Source of the DNA: Byssochlamys sp. IMV 00236
Lineage: Eukaryota > Ascomycota > Eurotiomycetes > Eurotiales > Thermoascaceae
Assembly (NCBI GenBank): GCA_001931875.2
Contig: MSJH02000557.1
Location: 1 to 61,104 of the forward strand
DNA length: 61,104 bases
Direction: 5' to 3'
A program made the translations under genes and the position numbers. The notes under the pieces are model-generated. The model was not told the origin of the DNA. It made no database searches and worked only from the letters and a program-made list of their open reading frames with translations. The first letter of the stretch is position 1. Each line of letters begins with the position of its first letter. Of this stretch, positions 1 to 12,900 are shown piece after piece.

Positions 1-47
1 AAAAAAAAGAAGAAGAAGGAAACAAAAAGAAAAAGACGATCGCTTAC

Positions 48-278
48 CATGTCATTGATGATGCGTACCGCATCCCCAATGGCACTGGCCTGGAAGCCCA
101 TGCTGCCCATGTGGTCGACCAGCTCGGCCACGGTGATATCACGGCCCTGAGTGCGGTGGAAATCCACCCCGCGGACCTGACGCACGCCCTCGGGCACCGG
201 CTCCGACGCGACCAGGACAGCCTGCGTCACTGAGGCCGGGAGATCGGTGCCGGCAGCGGACGTCTGTTCAGCAGTCAT
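48..278 (-). CDS. dys1: Deoxyhypusine synthase, first exon (partial)
   Basis: This is the 5' exon (77 codons) of a gene that runs off the left edge. The ATG is at 278-276 and the exon ends at 48 in front of a GTAAGC donor (47-42). The translation holds the segments VRQVRGVDF, GRDITVAELVDHM and MGFQASAIGDAVRIINDM, which match the N-terminal region of deoxyhypusine synthases. In that family the enzyme makes the deoxyhypusine residue on eIF5A from spermidine with NAD, in the cytosol. The catalytic lysine and NAD site lie outside the window, so completeness cannot be judged. The gene is divergent from the snt1-like gene and shares a long upstream region with it. The family call rests on motif recall over 77 residues. 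Confidence 0.85.
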
Positions 279-1649
279 GATGGAATTTGTTCTGGCGTGT
301 ATAGAGGAGGGGTTGGGAAAGGTGAAGAGGAGAGAGCTTGTGGTGGGACAGGAACCTTTTTTTCGGAGATTTTCCCGCAGTGGGTGCCTGAGGCGGAAAC
401 ATTGAAACATTCAGTAGCTTAGCAATGGGCTGATCGCGCTCACTTTCCACTGTGCGCCCTCTGCTGTCATAGTATCTATTTATTGTAGATGTAGTCATGA
501 GAAGATTATAGCATTCCACCAACCCTGTAAAGCTGGGGTTCGAGCACCAGATTGGAACTCGAGCCGGTGACTTACCTACCTAGGTAGTTACAATTGCACG
601 AATTGGAATTGGAATGGGTGATGATGGAGTAAGTAGACTAGATCAGCAAAACCGTTAGAATCTCCGGGCAATGGAGTTTGATGAGCTACGAGTATTATTA
701 TTATTAGCATTGTATTGAGAAGCCCAGCGATTCGATTCCAGCTGTTCATCAACATCTTCCCCCGCGAGGCTAGCCAGTGAACTAACCTTAGAGTTCAGGC
801 CGGCCTAGTCTAACGCCGTGACCGCCAAGAACGACCCTCGATCTGCTCCATCGGCCATCTTCGTCTCCTCTGCCTTTTGCTCCTTCATTCTTCATCATTA
901 CCGTATTTTGCTGTCCCTTTCGTGTCCATCCCATCTTCCGTCCAGGTAATAGCTGAGAGAAGGGAACTCGACCTAGAGGACACGCATTTCCTCTGCACTG
1001 TGGCAGATCCAGATCCCGATCCTCTGCGCTTCTACTGCGCCCTCCGATCTCCTGCACGACGCGGTCCAGGAGTTTTCTCGGCGGCTCCCCGGCCCGACTG
1101 GCATCGAATCTGGGCTTCAAATCCAACGGCCGCTTTTTGCTCGACAACGCGATCGATTCCTCCACGCACCGTGCAGCTGCAGTCATTCTTTTTCCGAGTT
1201 GAATCTCACGGCCCACTGACTTGATTGCTGGCACCAGTGCCCTCGAGGGAGCTCGTTTACTACGTTCTGTGCTTGGCTCACGTTGCTCGATTGACCACCC
1301 ACTCTCTACTGTACTCTACTCTTCCTTACTCTACTCGATTCGACTCGACTCGACTCTACTCTACCATATCTACTGCTGGTCATTGCTGCCTGCTCCTTCA
1401 CTGCGTGCTGGCAGCCCAACTACTACTCTGCACTAATAAATCCCCATCGGCCACCTGCGCGCCTCGCCAAGCGCCAAGCGCCTGGCGCCTCGACTCCCGC
1501 AGCTAGTCTGCATCCGGTTAGTCTCCCCGACTGCCGCGTTCGAGATCGCCCCCATCACGTGCACGCTCCGCCCGGTTCGTGGTCTTGCAACGATCCACCG
1601 CCTGGGAGCTTTTGTATAGCCATCGCTGCTGGTCGAGCATGCGCTGGTC
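279..1649. promoter_or_regulatory. Divergent upstream region and long snt1 leader
   Basis: About 1.37 kb separate the start codons of the deoxyhypusine synthase gene (-) and the snt1-like gene (+). No convincing gene is seen. The two overlapping short plus-strand frames at 877-1506 have no recognisable content and probably lie in the promoter or 5' leader. Positions 1300-1375 are a pyrimidine tract built from repeated CTCTACT and TCGACT units. The minus-strand 84-codon frame at 268-522 overlaps the dys1 start and looks accidental. No splice-supported leader intron could be assigned. Confidence 0.5.
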
Positions 1650-4600
1650 ATGTCGTCGCGTTTCCCCCCGTCTTCTGGGTTCAATCCCCGCGACCGTTCC
1701 CCCCAGCGTTTCGGGGACCGCCGCCCGTCCGCCCATGTCCCCTCGGGCCCTCGGGGCTCCGATGATGCCAACTCGATTCCCCTAGGCAGAGAACCGCCGC
1801 GGGGCCCCAAGGCTCTGATCGACTCCTCCAGAGGTGGCTTTGGCGGCCGCGGGAGAGGATATCCTCCTCGCGCTGATTTTAGGGACCGCGACCGCGATCG
1901 TGACAGGGACAGAGACCGCGATCGCGACTTTCGAGATCGCGATGGCAGAGACGGGCCCCCCTTCCGACGAGACATTGAGCGCGACTGGGGCCGACGAGAC
2001 CGTGATTTCGATACCCGCGACGGCCGGATTGGATTCGGCCGCGGTCGCTCACGCTCTCCCGCCAGAGATTTTCGTGATGCGCGAGATCTCCCGGGACGGG
2101 AGATAGATATACCCCGGCTACGCCGCAACTCTCGCGACAGCTTAGTTTCAACCTCCTCGAATGCCCCAGACGGCCCTGCAGTAGGCATTGGCCATCACCC
2201 ACGGAATGGACCCCCTGGCCGGGGTCGTGGCCGCGGTGATTGGGATGGCGGACGCGGCCGTGGGCGAGGTCCATACCTCGACGACCGCGACAGCTTCCGC
2301 CGTCGTAGTCGCTCCCGGGAGGGCCGATGGGAGCGAGACCTCCCACCGCGCGATCGAGATCGAGACCGCCCCCTGGAACGAGAGCGGCCTATAGACCGGG
2401 AGCGCCCGTTGGAACGAGAACGTCCCCTGGATAGAGAACGTCCACTCTTCGATCGGGATCGCGACCGCGACATTAGGGAGCGGGACCGGCTGGTTGATCG
2501 AGATCGAGATCGAGACCGTGACCGGGACCGGGACCGAGACTTCGATCGCCGTGACCGTTTTGAGAGACGTGACGATGACAGACGACTGGAACGGGACGAT
2601 CGGGAACGACCGTCTGATTTCCCCAAGAGGGAACGTCCGCCTAGCAGGACCGAAAATCGGATCCCCAGTGGTTCGACGGTCACTTCAATGTCGAATGTGA
2701 CGCCTTCTTCACTCGTTGTGCCGCCGCCAAATACTGACAGGATCGCTGAACCCTTTGTCAAAGACCAACTGCGAAAGCCGTCCGGGTCCTTAGGACCGGC
2801 TCCTAGGGATGCCCGCCGTGATTCAGAGCGATCTGACATTGCTCCTTCTCGACCTGAGGCTACCAAAGAAATTCCCGTTCCTAAACGGTCTCCGCCTCCT
2901 TCTGCTCCCCAAGTGCCGGCATTCGGATCTGTTTCTGTGCCATCCCAAGCTCCTCCAGCAGAGAAGCTTCCCCAGGGCCCATTGCCGCACACGACACCTC
3001 CATCCTCCAAACCCGAGAAAATTCGAAATGAACCGCCTGCTCCGACGGGGATACAGCCTCCCACAGGACCCAAGGCGGAACGAGCTGAGTTGCAGCACCA
3101 TCCGGACTTTCGTTCCCGGCGTGAAGAGATCCCTACCCGCCCGGGTAAACCGCCCGTTTTGTCTTCCAAAGCAGGTCCTGATATCTCTCCACCGACTGCA
3201 CCTGCTGCCATGGCCGCTAGAGAGCCCGCTAGTCATGCGGAAGCGGCACCAACCGGCAGACCAGGATCATCACCGGTTTCCCAGGGATTTGGGAAGGGCC
3301 CACCGTCCGGTGGACGTGCCGTCTCTCCGGGGCCCTTAACGTCTCCCCGGATGCCATTTTCTAGCGTTCCCACGGGGCCTCGTGCATTGCAGCGATCTGC
3401 CATTCCCAGAGGGCCACCCAAGGCAAGTAAGCAGTGGGTGCGACCAGGTTATACACGCGCGCCTTCCGTTGGAAGCGCTGCTCCTCCACCACCGAGACGG
3501 GACTCCTTCGAAGATAGCCACCGTGCACGACCCGCGAGCGAGGAGTCAAGGCCAGAGCGACGCTCTCCCCCAGAAGTCGTGGAGAAACAACCCCGGAACG
3601 CCGATCAACCTGTCAAACCGGAGACAGAAGAGCCGTTGCTGCCAGCTGAGGCACCAAGATCAGAAGCAGCTACTAAAGTGACCGAGAGTGACGTTAGGGA
3701 GAAGGAGGAGCAGGAGCAGGAGCAGCAGGAGGAGCAGGAGGAGGAGAAGGAGAAGCGGAAGAAGGATGTGGAGGATGCTGTTGCGGAAGGAGAAAAATCC
3801 CAGGCTGCTGAAGAGCAGCAGGCGCCTTTGATACCCGACTTTACTCGATCAAGCGACGAAGATGAAGACGAGAATGTCTTCACTGAGGAATATTTGAATG
3901 AAAGAAAGGCGATCTTCGAGAAAGACATGCGTGCCTTACAGGCTGAGCTGCCACCTCCGCCACTGGAAGATCCTATCATTGTCGAGCTACTACTCAAGAT
4001 CCAGCTGCTTGGCATGATTGCCGACGGGGCTATTCCGGGAGAGCTGGAGGAGCCAGTCTCTGCTATGGATGTCGATAAAGCTGTTGAACAGCCTGCTACC
4101 GTTCCTTACAAAGAAGAGAATGGCGTCGAGGAGAAGTTACCTGTTGAGAAGCATGTGACACATGTAGTTGGTGGTCTCGATAAGATTTCTATCGCAAGCC
4201 TGCCTTTCCTGAACTCAGGACCGCCGACGCCTTTGTCGGATTTGGAGGTATTTCAGGAGAATATCAAGACCCACGAGCGTTTTAAAGAGACTCTACGAGA
4301 GGAGCTGGCGAAGCAGAAGAAGCTGACAGCGCAAAAGAATGCGGAGCTGCGAGAGGAATACATCGCTCACTACAAACCATGGAGGTTGGAAGTCTACGAA
4401 CTTGATCGCCAGCAGAAGAAGAAGGCCCTTACCCCTGGCAGTACAACACCTCCTGAGGTCATTCCAGTCCCTGAGGGAAGACGCCACAAGGGTAACACCG
4501 AACTTGATTTCCAAAACGCTCTCAAAGCCTCGGCTATCTCTGCGCAGCAGGAGCTGGAGCGACGGCGAGAGATGGAAGCCACCGCCAAACCGGATCTGAC

Positions 4601-7011
4601 GCGCGAGGCTGAAATTCCCGACATGTTGGAACCCCACGAGAAGAAGGCCAGTGTCTATCAAGATACAAATAATATCGTCGACCCAGCTGATGCCTTCGAG
4701 GTATTCTCATTTTATCCGCCACCAGACGATTTCACTCCCGAAGAGCACAAAGCATTCACCGATGCCTTCATGGCCTATCCCAAGAAATGGGGCAAGATCG
4801 CAGAGGAGCTGCCGGGCAGAGACTTCCAGCAATGTATCATGCACTATTATCTCACAAAAGAGGAGATCAAATACAAGGCCAAACTGAACAAGCGCTGGAC
4901 GCGGAGGGGACGTGCCAGGAGGTCCACGCGGAACCCCAAGTCGAACGCTCTCATGGCCGACCTCGGCGTTGTGAAACCAGAGGACGGAGAGGAGGAAACT
5001 CCAGCCGTGACGGACACTGGACGTCCACGGCGAGCCGCTGCTCCAACCTTCGGTGAATCCTCCGCCGACAACGATCATGGCTCTGGACGACGCGGCCACG
5101 CGAAGGATGGCGATACCGAAAAGCCAACGAGGCGAGGAGGTCGCACCGGGCCAGGCTCCCGAGGTGGACGCCGAGGGAAGGCGGCGCAGCAACAACAGCA
5201 GCAACAACACCAACAACAGCTGGAGAAACAGCAACAGGAGAAGTCAGAAAAGCAACCACCAGTACCTTCTCCCTCTGGTGCACCGATCCAACCGCTTGTT
5301 ATCGCTCAAGCTGCACCCGTTCCGAAGCCCGAGCTGGATAGTTCGATGGATGGTGCTGGTGAGCTCGCCGCGCTGCGCGCCAAGGACCAACATATTGCCG
5401 AGATCAAGTCTTCGAGGACGAGAGGGAAGGAGAATATGCATGTGGGGGATACAATCGAGCCGGATCCTGTGATTACGAAGGCAGCGTCCGACATGGGTTA
5501 TGGATCGTTGCAACCTACCAGTTACTGGTCCGTGCCTGAACAGCGGGACTTCCCCGTGCTTCTCGCACACTTTGGCAAGGACTTTGAGGGAATCTCGAAC
5601 TTTATGAAAACGAAGACGACGATCATGGTAAGCAGCACCCGCTTTTTTTTTTTAGGTAGCTCCGTTGAAACACGCGAGGGAAAGCTAACTTAAAACGCCT
5701 GTTCAGGTCAAAAACTATTTCCAGCGTAAAGTCGATTCCGGTCACAAAGAATTTGAAGAGATTGTTCAAATTGCGGAGGGCAAGAAAATGCGAGGCGAGC
5801 CCACCGGGCCTCTGCCTGTGCCCAGCGTGGCCCCCAAGAGGCGGTATGAAGCTACGCCATCGGCTGTTGCTCCCCGCCCGCTGGCACCGCACACGGAGGT
5901 CCTTGAGCCAGAGGAGAGTCGCTTTGCGTCCAAAGGAAAACCCCTCGCCCCGTCTCTGGTGTCGTCTCAACCACCTCAGGTCCATGCTCGAGCTCCAGCA
6001 GAGAAGGACCGAAATATTGCTCGATATCCGCCTCTCGCCCAGGCAGCCAGCGGCGGCCCTGTTGCATCCCCGCTGCTCGGCGAGGAGCCCCCGAGGGCGA
6101 TCCGACCTCATGCTACACCAGCACCACGGCCACAGCAAGGGCCCCGCGTGGGATATTTCTCTGAAGAACGCAGAGACCCGCGTGCCACCGTCGTCGGGGC
6201 CCCGCCGCCTCGACCGATGGAAATACAGGCTCCGCAGCGAGTGACTTCAGTACCGCCTCAAGAGATGGCCCGGATAGAGCCCTTGCACACATCCAATATA
6301 CGGCAGCGGACCATTCCCCCGCCATCAGAAGTTCACGGCTCGCCGCTACTGCCACCCCAGGCTAGCCTCCCCTCTGCTCAAGCGGCCTATATGCAGGTTC
6401 CTCCAGCATCCCAGGGGGGTTCACATTCCCGGCATACCAGCTTGACCACAGCGCCTAGTTCTCCTGCGCAGCCGTTCCAGAGAAACGAGCCAGATTTCTC
6501 CCCCGTGCGTCGTGATTCCTTTGCCCAAAGGCCGTATTATCCGATCCATGGACAGTATGCCGGTGCTCAGCAGCCTCCCCCCATTCTATCGCCGTCCAAG
6601 GAGGCTCCTCGACCGAGCTCAACTCCTGCACAGGCTGCTGAACCTCCGCGCCAAGTTCCCGCTAAGCGGTCCAATATCATGAATATTCTGAATGACGAGC
6701 CCGAAGAACCTCAACCACGGAAACGCTTTGCTAGTGACCAGGCGGCTAGTGCACCCAGCTACAGTGTGCCTTCCCCGCGGCCAGCCTATATGCCACAACC
6801 GAGTGTCCAGACTCGACATGAGGAAGCACCCATGCCGAGCATGCAGGTGAAGACGCCCTACCTTTCAACCAGTCAACAGCAGGCAGTTTCGCAGCAACCG
6901 CAATTACAGTCACGCTCGTACTCGGATTACCAAGGATATTCATCCATCCCTGGACCAAGCAGCGGCCCAGTGAATCATGAGTGGATGGCGAGATTCGACC
7001 CCAGAGGTCAA

Positions 7012-7042
<31 letters not shown>

Positions 7043-7914
7043 AACAACAACAAGTTGATTCTCCAGCATCGCGTGCTTCAGTAGCATCCGCGCCTCAATC
7101 AGCGTTTGCATCCTATCCAGCTGCTTCCCAACCTGTCTCCAGCATGTCAAACGTCGTGTCCCAGGCATCTGTTCCTGCTCCTCCCCCAACTCCTTCGCAG
7201 CGTCATGCCCATCAGCCCGTGTTCCCCGCCCCCGTAGCTCCCCATCCTCAAAGCGCGGCCCTTCCAAGTGTCCTCTCTTCGTCGCGCGAGCTGCCGCCTC
7301 AGACTCATTCTTACCGTCAGTCGATCGGCTCGCCCACCCCGCGGAATGGTGTCATATCTGGGTATGGTAACCGGCAGGGACCGCCTACACCTGTGCAGTC
7401 ACCAATGAATATCCCACCGCGTCAGTCCTCCGGATCCTATGCTCCCTCCCCACAGCCGACTGTCATGCACCAGATGGGACATCAGCCACAACATGGTCCC
7501 GGAAGTCATCAGACGTATCAACAGCACGTCCAGGCCATGGTGAGTGGAGCACTCCAGCAGCAAGCGCCACCTCAAGGTCAGCGATCGGCTCTTGGTTTGG
7601 GTACTCCTGGGATGTCGCAATACGGCGGTAGCACGCCGCCAGTGTCGACACAGCCGCTTACAACGACAACAAGTCTTCCTGGGCCACAGTCCTTGAGCGG
7701 CAGACGGCCATATACTCCGCCCGCAGCGATGCATCCGGCTCCCACACCATCACTAGGAGGTCTTGGATATCCTGGTGGTGTTCCTCCAGGCCCTGGTTCT
7801 CTGCACCACCTCCCACCGCGCCATCCGGCTGAGCCCAGCGGGCCTCCTCCCCCGGGTCATCACCGCGCGTATAGCCGAGGATCTAATCCTGGCTCTCTTC
7901 CTGGACAAAGATGA
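1650..7914 (+). CDS. snt1: Snt1-like double-SANT corepressor (Set3 complex type)
   Basis: Two exons, 1650-5627 and 5707-7914, joined in phase 0 (donor GTAAGC, acceptor TTCAG), give 2061 residues. The N-terminal ~330 residues are an Arg-Asp/Arg-Glu dipeptide-rich tract. Pro-rich segments and an acidic Glu/Gln coiled stretch (about 680-720) follow. The first SANT/Myb domain lies at about 1028-1080 (FTPEEHKAFTDAF, then KKWGKIAEEL). The second, at about 1285-1335, is split by the intron (GKDFEGISNFM before it, VKNYFQRKVDSGHKEFEE after it). The C-terminal third is low-complexity Pro/Ser/Gln with polyQ. Paired SANT domains of this kind are typical of Snt1/NCoR-SMRT proteins, which scaffold histone deacetylase complexes (Set3C in yeast). 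Complex membership is inferred from the family. Gene assignment is firm; the name is likely. Confidence 0.88.
1881..2640 (+). repeat. Arg-Asp/Arg-Glu codon repeat tract in snt1
   Basis: Imperfect tandem CGN-GAN hexamers (GACCGC, GATCGC, GAACGT and similar) encode runs of RDRDRD and RERPLERERP in the N-terminus of the snt1-like protein. The tract is in frame. Its near-palindromic codon content also keeps long open frames alive on the opposite strand (1433-2188 and 2195-3211), which explains those shadow ORFs. RD/RE-rich tracts are common in RNA-associated and nuclear-speckle proteins. The function here is unknown. Confidence 0.8.
7009..7053 (+). repeat. CAG/CAA (polyglutamine) tract in snt1
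   Basis: An in-frame run of CAG and CAA codons encodes about 15 consecutive glutamines near residue 1760 of the snt1-like protein. A shorter Gln-rich run sits at about 5187-5240. Such tracts are often length-polymorphic between strains and are common in fungal transcription cofactors. Confidence 0.9.
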
Positions 7915-8774
7915 GATTATTTCTCGTCGTTACCGGTTATCCCCGAGATCATGCGTTGCGCTGGTTTCGTTTAATAAGGAGGCAAATCTTTGATTTTGTC
8001 CGCGGCAGGCCGTAACCTCACAAGTCCCCCTTCTTCAGATTACATATCATGCTTATTCTTTTTGGTTATTGTACAAAATATTCGAGTACTGCATCTGCCT
8101 CTTTCATGTACTTTAGAGTCACGTTCTGACCTCTTACGTCTTCATCATCTCTTTTGTCACCAACGCTAGTATGTCAGTCGCGAAATCTAATGATGAATGT
8201 GGAATGGCCTTGACTTTTTCTCCCCTTCTATCCTATATAACTAGACCATGATTTGGCGTTGTTGCATGTCTTCGAGGGAATACAAGAGAGAGATTCTTCA
8301 TTTCCATTGGCCATAATTACTAATCCGTATCCATCGGAGAATCCTCTGGACGGAGATGTAATAAATAAATATATATATAATATATCTTCCTAGGAACTAC
8401 GCATGACCTAGGCCGACCTGCTTCGGGCCGATCTACCCCCTGCAACACGACTTCGGTTCTGAGAGCACGTCCCAGGTCCGTTCGTTACTAACTTAGACTG
8501 TTAGTTACACCTAATACCGCGTCTATCTAGTCCGTAATGCGCCAGCTTACCCCGCTTCTCCTCTGTAAGCTTAACTACAACTTCACTCTATTTGGGCTTC
8601 CAGAGAGCAAGAGATTGTATGATATTTACATATATTATTATATTCCTATATCGCATAGTCGTGATATCATACGTCATCCGATCCACCACAGGTACTGTAC
8701 CATATAGCAAAAACTATACCCCTATCCCTCCTCGAAGAATATGGAAATAGTTTCCTAGAAGGTTGGCAGGTCGC
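7915..8774. other. Convergent intergenic region (3' ends)
   Basis: The stretch lies between the stop of the snt1-like gene (+) and the stop of the reductase gene (-), so it holds two 3' UTRs. It contains AT-rich parts (for example the AATAAATAAATATATATATAA stretch near 8358-8380) that could serve as polyadenylation elements. No open frame or RNA gene was recognised. Confidence 0.5.
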
Positions 8775-9821
8775 TTAGGCCTTACCGCCCTTCTTCTCAA
8801 GCTCCAGGAAGGATCTCGCGGCATCAACCACGGGCACCTCCAATGGGCGGAACTTGATTCCCAGCACCTTCTCCGCCTTGGAAGCGTCGGTCTTGTACAG
8901 CTCGACACCTCCAAAGCCGGACCCAGGCTTGCCGATGGGAACGCGGTCCCTGAGCTCGGGAATATTCTCGCGCAGGATGTCGCACATCATCTGGTAGCTG
9001 AAGTTACCGTTGCAGAGGAAGAAACGCTGGTTGCCAGCCTCGGGAATCTCATACGCCCTCAAATGGGCCAGGGCAACGTCACGCACATCGACCCACGACC
9101 AGAAGGAGGTCTGGGGCATCTCGTCGGTGGGCTTCCTACCAGGGGCCATCAGCTGATAGATATCGGCGGACGAGGTGTTCAACTTGGAAAGATCGGTGGT
9201 GGCGTTGATGTTAGGTCCATAGACCATAGGCGGGCAGAGGGTAACCAGATCGAAGTTGGGCTTCTCGTTCTTGATGAAATCCCAGGCCGAGCGTTCTGCC
9301 AGGGCCTTGGCTGCGCAGTATGCCAGGGCACCTGGTGTTTCCTTCTTCGCAGCCTCCTCGTAGGACATGGGGTTCCAGTCGGCTTCGGTGTATGTGTATC
9401 CAGGCCGGTTGCCCTTGGAGAAATCCCCGATGGCGGCGAAGGAGGAAATGATGACAACACGCCTGACCTGAGGAGCGAACTTCTTGGCGGAGCGCAAGAT
9501 GTTAACGGTGCCGTCGATGGCAGGACGGAGGAGATCGCGCTCATTATCTTCGACCTGGATCTGGAAGGGAGTCGCAGTGTGGATGATGCCTTCAACGCCC
9601 TTGACGGCCTCGTCGAAAGCGTCGGGCACAGCCATATCGGGCACGATGGCGAAGCTCAGCTTGTCGGCATACTTGGGATAGGTCGAACGGACCTTCTCGG
9701 CCGTCGATTCAGATCGCACTGTTCCCTTAACGGCGTAACCGGCCTCGAGGAATACCTGGATGATGTGGGCTGCGACGAAGCCGGAGGCGCCGGTAACGAG
9801 GACCTTCTTTTCAGCGGACAT
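8775..9821 (-). CDS. NAD(P)-dependent extended-SDR reductase (dihydroflavonol reductase/Gre2-like)
   Basis: A single-exon gene of 348 residues starts at 9821-9819 and stops with TAA at 8777-8775. The N-terminus VLVTGASGFVAAHI is the Rossmann dinucleotide-binding motif; the last glycine of TGxxGxxG is Ala here. The catalytic Ser lies in VVIISSFAAIG, and AYCAAKALAE supplies the YxxxK dyad. Family members reduce aldehydes or ketones such as methylglyoxal, isovaleraldehyde or dihydroflavonol-like substrates with NADPH in the cytosol. The natural substrate cannot be told from sequence. A TATAAAG lies about 100 bases upstream. A 430-codon open frame on the opposite strand (8763-10055) follows the codons of this gene and is treated as a shadow. 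Confidence 0.9.
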   Translation of the reverse strand: MSAEKKVLVTGASGFVAAHIIQVFLEAGYAVKGTVRSESTAEKVRSTYPKYADKLSFAIVPDMAVPDAFDEAVKGVEGIIHTATPFQIQVEDNERDLLRPAIDGTVNILRSAKKFAPQVRRVVIISSFAAIGDFSKGNRPGYTYTEADWNPMSYEEAAKKETPGALAYCAAKALAERSAWDFIKNEKPNFDLVTLCPPMVYGPNINATTDLSKLNTSSADIYQLMAPGRKPTDEMPQTSFWSWVDVRDVALAHLRAYEIPEAGNQRFFLCNGNFSYQMMCDILRENIPELRDRVPIGKPGSGFGGVELYKTDASKAEKVLGIKFRPLEVPVVDAARSFLELEKKGGKA

Positions 9822-9917
9822 GGTGATAGGTATTATTGCTTGCTTGCTTCGAATTGGCAGAAGAGAGCACTGGATCTGGAGAACTACCTGGTACAGCTAG
9901 GAATGATCATGGTCTCT

Positions 9918-9924
9918 CTTTATA
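9918..9924 (-). promoter_or_regulatory. Candidate TATA box of the reductase gene
   Basis: TATAAAG reads on the minus strand about 97 bases upstream of the reductase start codon. Position and sequence suit a core promoter element. The transcription start itself cannot be seen. Confidence 0.45.
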
Positions 9925-9929
9925 GCCGA

Positions 9930-12900
9930 CAAAGGACTGCCATCGCAGACAGTTATCCACTTCTCCCGCGAATGGACGACGATCCAATGACCCAATCGAA
10001 TGTCTTTGAAACACAAGTTAACATTGCTTTACTATTCCTTTCCCCCAAGTGGTGACGTTAGGTTACTGGCACCAGTGGGTTTCTCGCACGGGCCGAGTCT
10101 GCAACGGGATTCTTCTACCGTCTTTCTGGTTCTCATCTTGTTGGCTAACAGGCCCCAACCCGGCGACATCATGACCGCGATTGGCTTGTTTGCTGGTGAA
10201 GATCAAGTAAAAATGGAACATCTTTGTTCTCTGAGACCGTTATTGGCACAGTGGGCTCGGGTAACCGGTATTGGCTTTTGATCGGAACCGGTAAAGCATG
10301 ATAAAGATGAAATGCCGATTCTTAGTAATTCCGCCGCAATTGTACCAGAAATCGGGCAAATTATCCCACCGAGCTTAGCCAAGCGCCGGTTGACCGCTTG
10401 AATCCGCTGCCGAGTCGACCGTGGTCTCGAGATGGGTCCCAACGGTCCAGCCAGAAGAATAATATCCACAGGTGGAATGGAATGTCTTTGTTACTTCAAA
10501 ATCTCCTAAGGGCTATCAGATACAAACATTAAGTATTTTTATTACTCTACCAAGGATGTTAAGCAGATAGACAAGGTATTTTCTTTTTTCTTTTTTTTTT
10601 TGTTTGTCGTTCCTTGGTTGTTAGGGCAGGTGAGGATGCTCCTCGTCGAGAGTTCCATACTTCCCATGTCTACTGCTAGCTGATTGGCTGATTGGCTCCT
10701 TGCACCGGAAGCGAACATCATCTGCAATCTCATGCCTGTACATTATTGCTGAAAGTATATATCGGGCAGTCTGTCCCGAAAATCTCGAAGTCGGTGAAAC
10801 TGGCGCAACTATACGATAGGATGCAATGTGGTCTCATATTTTGTCGTACGGTATACATATATACATACCTGTCGAATCCACGATCTTCCTCTAAGGAGTT
10901 CTCCTTTTTGGTCGAATCAGTTAGGATCCTTCGACAATACCTAATATATGCCAGATACCGTTGTATAAGAACGGTTGCGAGGTCAAGCACCAAACATGTA
11001 GCTTCTTAGCATCGCATATGAACAGCACGGAAAAGTATCAGGCGCTCGTTCAAGAACATCGGCAACCATTCTCGCATTACGGATACCGAAATGACTTCCC
11101 ATATGACGCAGTTGTCTGGTCACCCCAAGGTTGGATACTATACTGACCGGAGAATACTTCGAGGACCCACAGACAGAGAGGCAAAGTAAGTGTATAGCAA
11201 TCCAGTTTATAAGGTAGATAAAGGAGATGGCGGTCTGCTTCATAAGCACTGTTGGCGGCTCGCTGCTGACAATTATGCTATGTCCGAGTAGCCAACGTAC
11301 TACGGTCCAGAAGCGCAAATCTCCGTCAGAGTTCTGATATCGTTTCTTGCGAATGATATCCGAAATTCAGAACTGGCTTTCGCGATGAGATCCCTAGAAC
11401 TCTTAGAGCAGTACTCGAATGACTTCGTTGAGAAGGACCCTGGTTGATCAAAGCACGTTGCATGTCTGATTTAAATGTCTGTCAGTGTCAGTATTGAAGA
11501 CCCGATTGTAGACTCTTTCCCAGTCCCATTCCAGGAATTGTACTCTATACTTCTTGCCTATTAAGATAAATGTCTCGCAGCTTGTCGTCGAAATCTAGAT
11601 ACTCGGTAAATAGGCCGCCGTTCAGAACAGAATGTCGGAAATTGGCATCACGCACCATCACATCTGATAGCCGCCACTTGGTGTCTGTATTATCAATGTA
11701 ATGGCAAACATGTACACGAAGCACACGCGACTTATAGGATTTTGAAGTTCCTTAGAACATAACTGGTGAGGAGGTTTGTGCTAAGTCGCGTGAGAAGCCG
11801 AACTGAAGACTGCCCCCCCTAGACTGCGCAGTTTCACACAAAGGCGAGGGCACCATCCGCACGAGTAGTTCAAGATGTACTCAAAAGTAGCTTCTAAGGT
11901 ATCTTCTCAATGATATCCAACAAAAGTAATGTCAATAGCGTAGTATCTTTTCTATCTGTTTAGGTGGCTGAAGAGCTTTCTTCATCATGCTCAAGACTGA
12001 GATATATCTCACTTGGGCTGAATAAATGCGAGGGATATGCAAGATCAACAGCATCTATGCAAAAATTGAGGTGTTCCGGCGTCTTGGCGAGATCAGTTAA
12101 AGAAATTCTCAAGTCCTTGATGTTTCCCATCACATAATGCGCGAAGACATTGTGTGCTTGCTGTTCAAGGGACATGGGAAAGGAATGTGACTGACTCGTG
12201 CTCTGGTGTTAGTTTGGGAAGAAACATTCTCTTAACTGTCTGTGTCTAATCCCTTGTGTAAAGTTGTTGTGAATCCCGGTACATAGCCAGTGCAGACCGC
12301 CTGTTCTCGAGGCACTGCCGGTACAAATCAGGTAGCAGGCTATACTATACTTGTTAACAGCAATTCCATAAGGAGCTTATTACATGCCTGCTTTTAACCT
12401 GCAGTCTATGCAACGCTGCCAAGCTTTGGACAGTTTGCCACCGAATGCCATTATGGCCAGTCAGGTGCCTATTCAGTAGGATCGCTGCAAGACTGGGATC
12501 ATGCGTTCAGATGCAGCTGCTCCCTATGCTCATCCATTACAGGTCTCTGCGCGCGGATCTAATGTGCATTGTTTCTCTGTCCTATCCAGAAGACAAGAGA
12601 ATGCAGCTCATCCATCTGAAGGATGTTATGAAGGATGTTATTATCAAGGCTTTGGGTTGCTTTGGGATTGACCTGCCACGCCATACTACTTATTTACGGC
12701 GCGTATCTCTACGCTAACCTGATTCAATGTGTTATCTATGCTCCAGAGAGTAGCCAGAATCAACTATTTTATCAAGATTTCTAATGAGTTTTTCCTCCCC
12801 GTCCTTGGACCTGCCTGGAGGCAGACTGACGAATGCTCTGTGGACCTAGGAATTAAATGTCGAGACAAGGGCAAATTCTAACTGAGTTCTTTGGCGCAAA

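Noticed and set aside
2195..3211. 338-codon minus-strand frame rich in Ser-Arg
   Set aside because: It is the antisense reading of the RD/RE codon repeat and Pro-rich part of snt1, and has no independent evidence.
8763..10055. 430-codon plus-strand open frame opposite the reductase gene
   Set aside because: It mirrors the codons of a well-supported SDR gene on the minus strand, has no recognised domain and includes the promoter region of that gene. It is a shadow frame.
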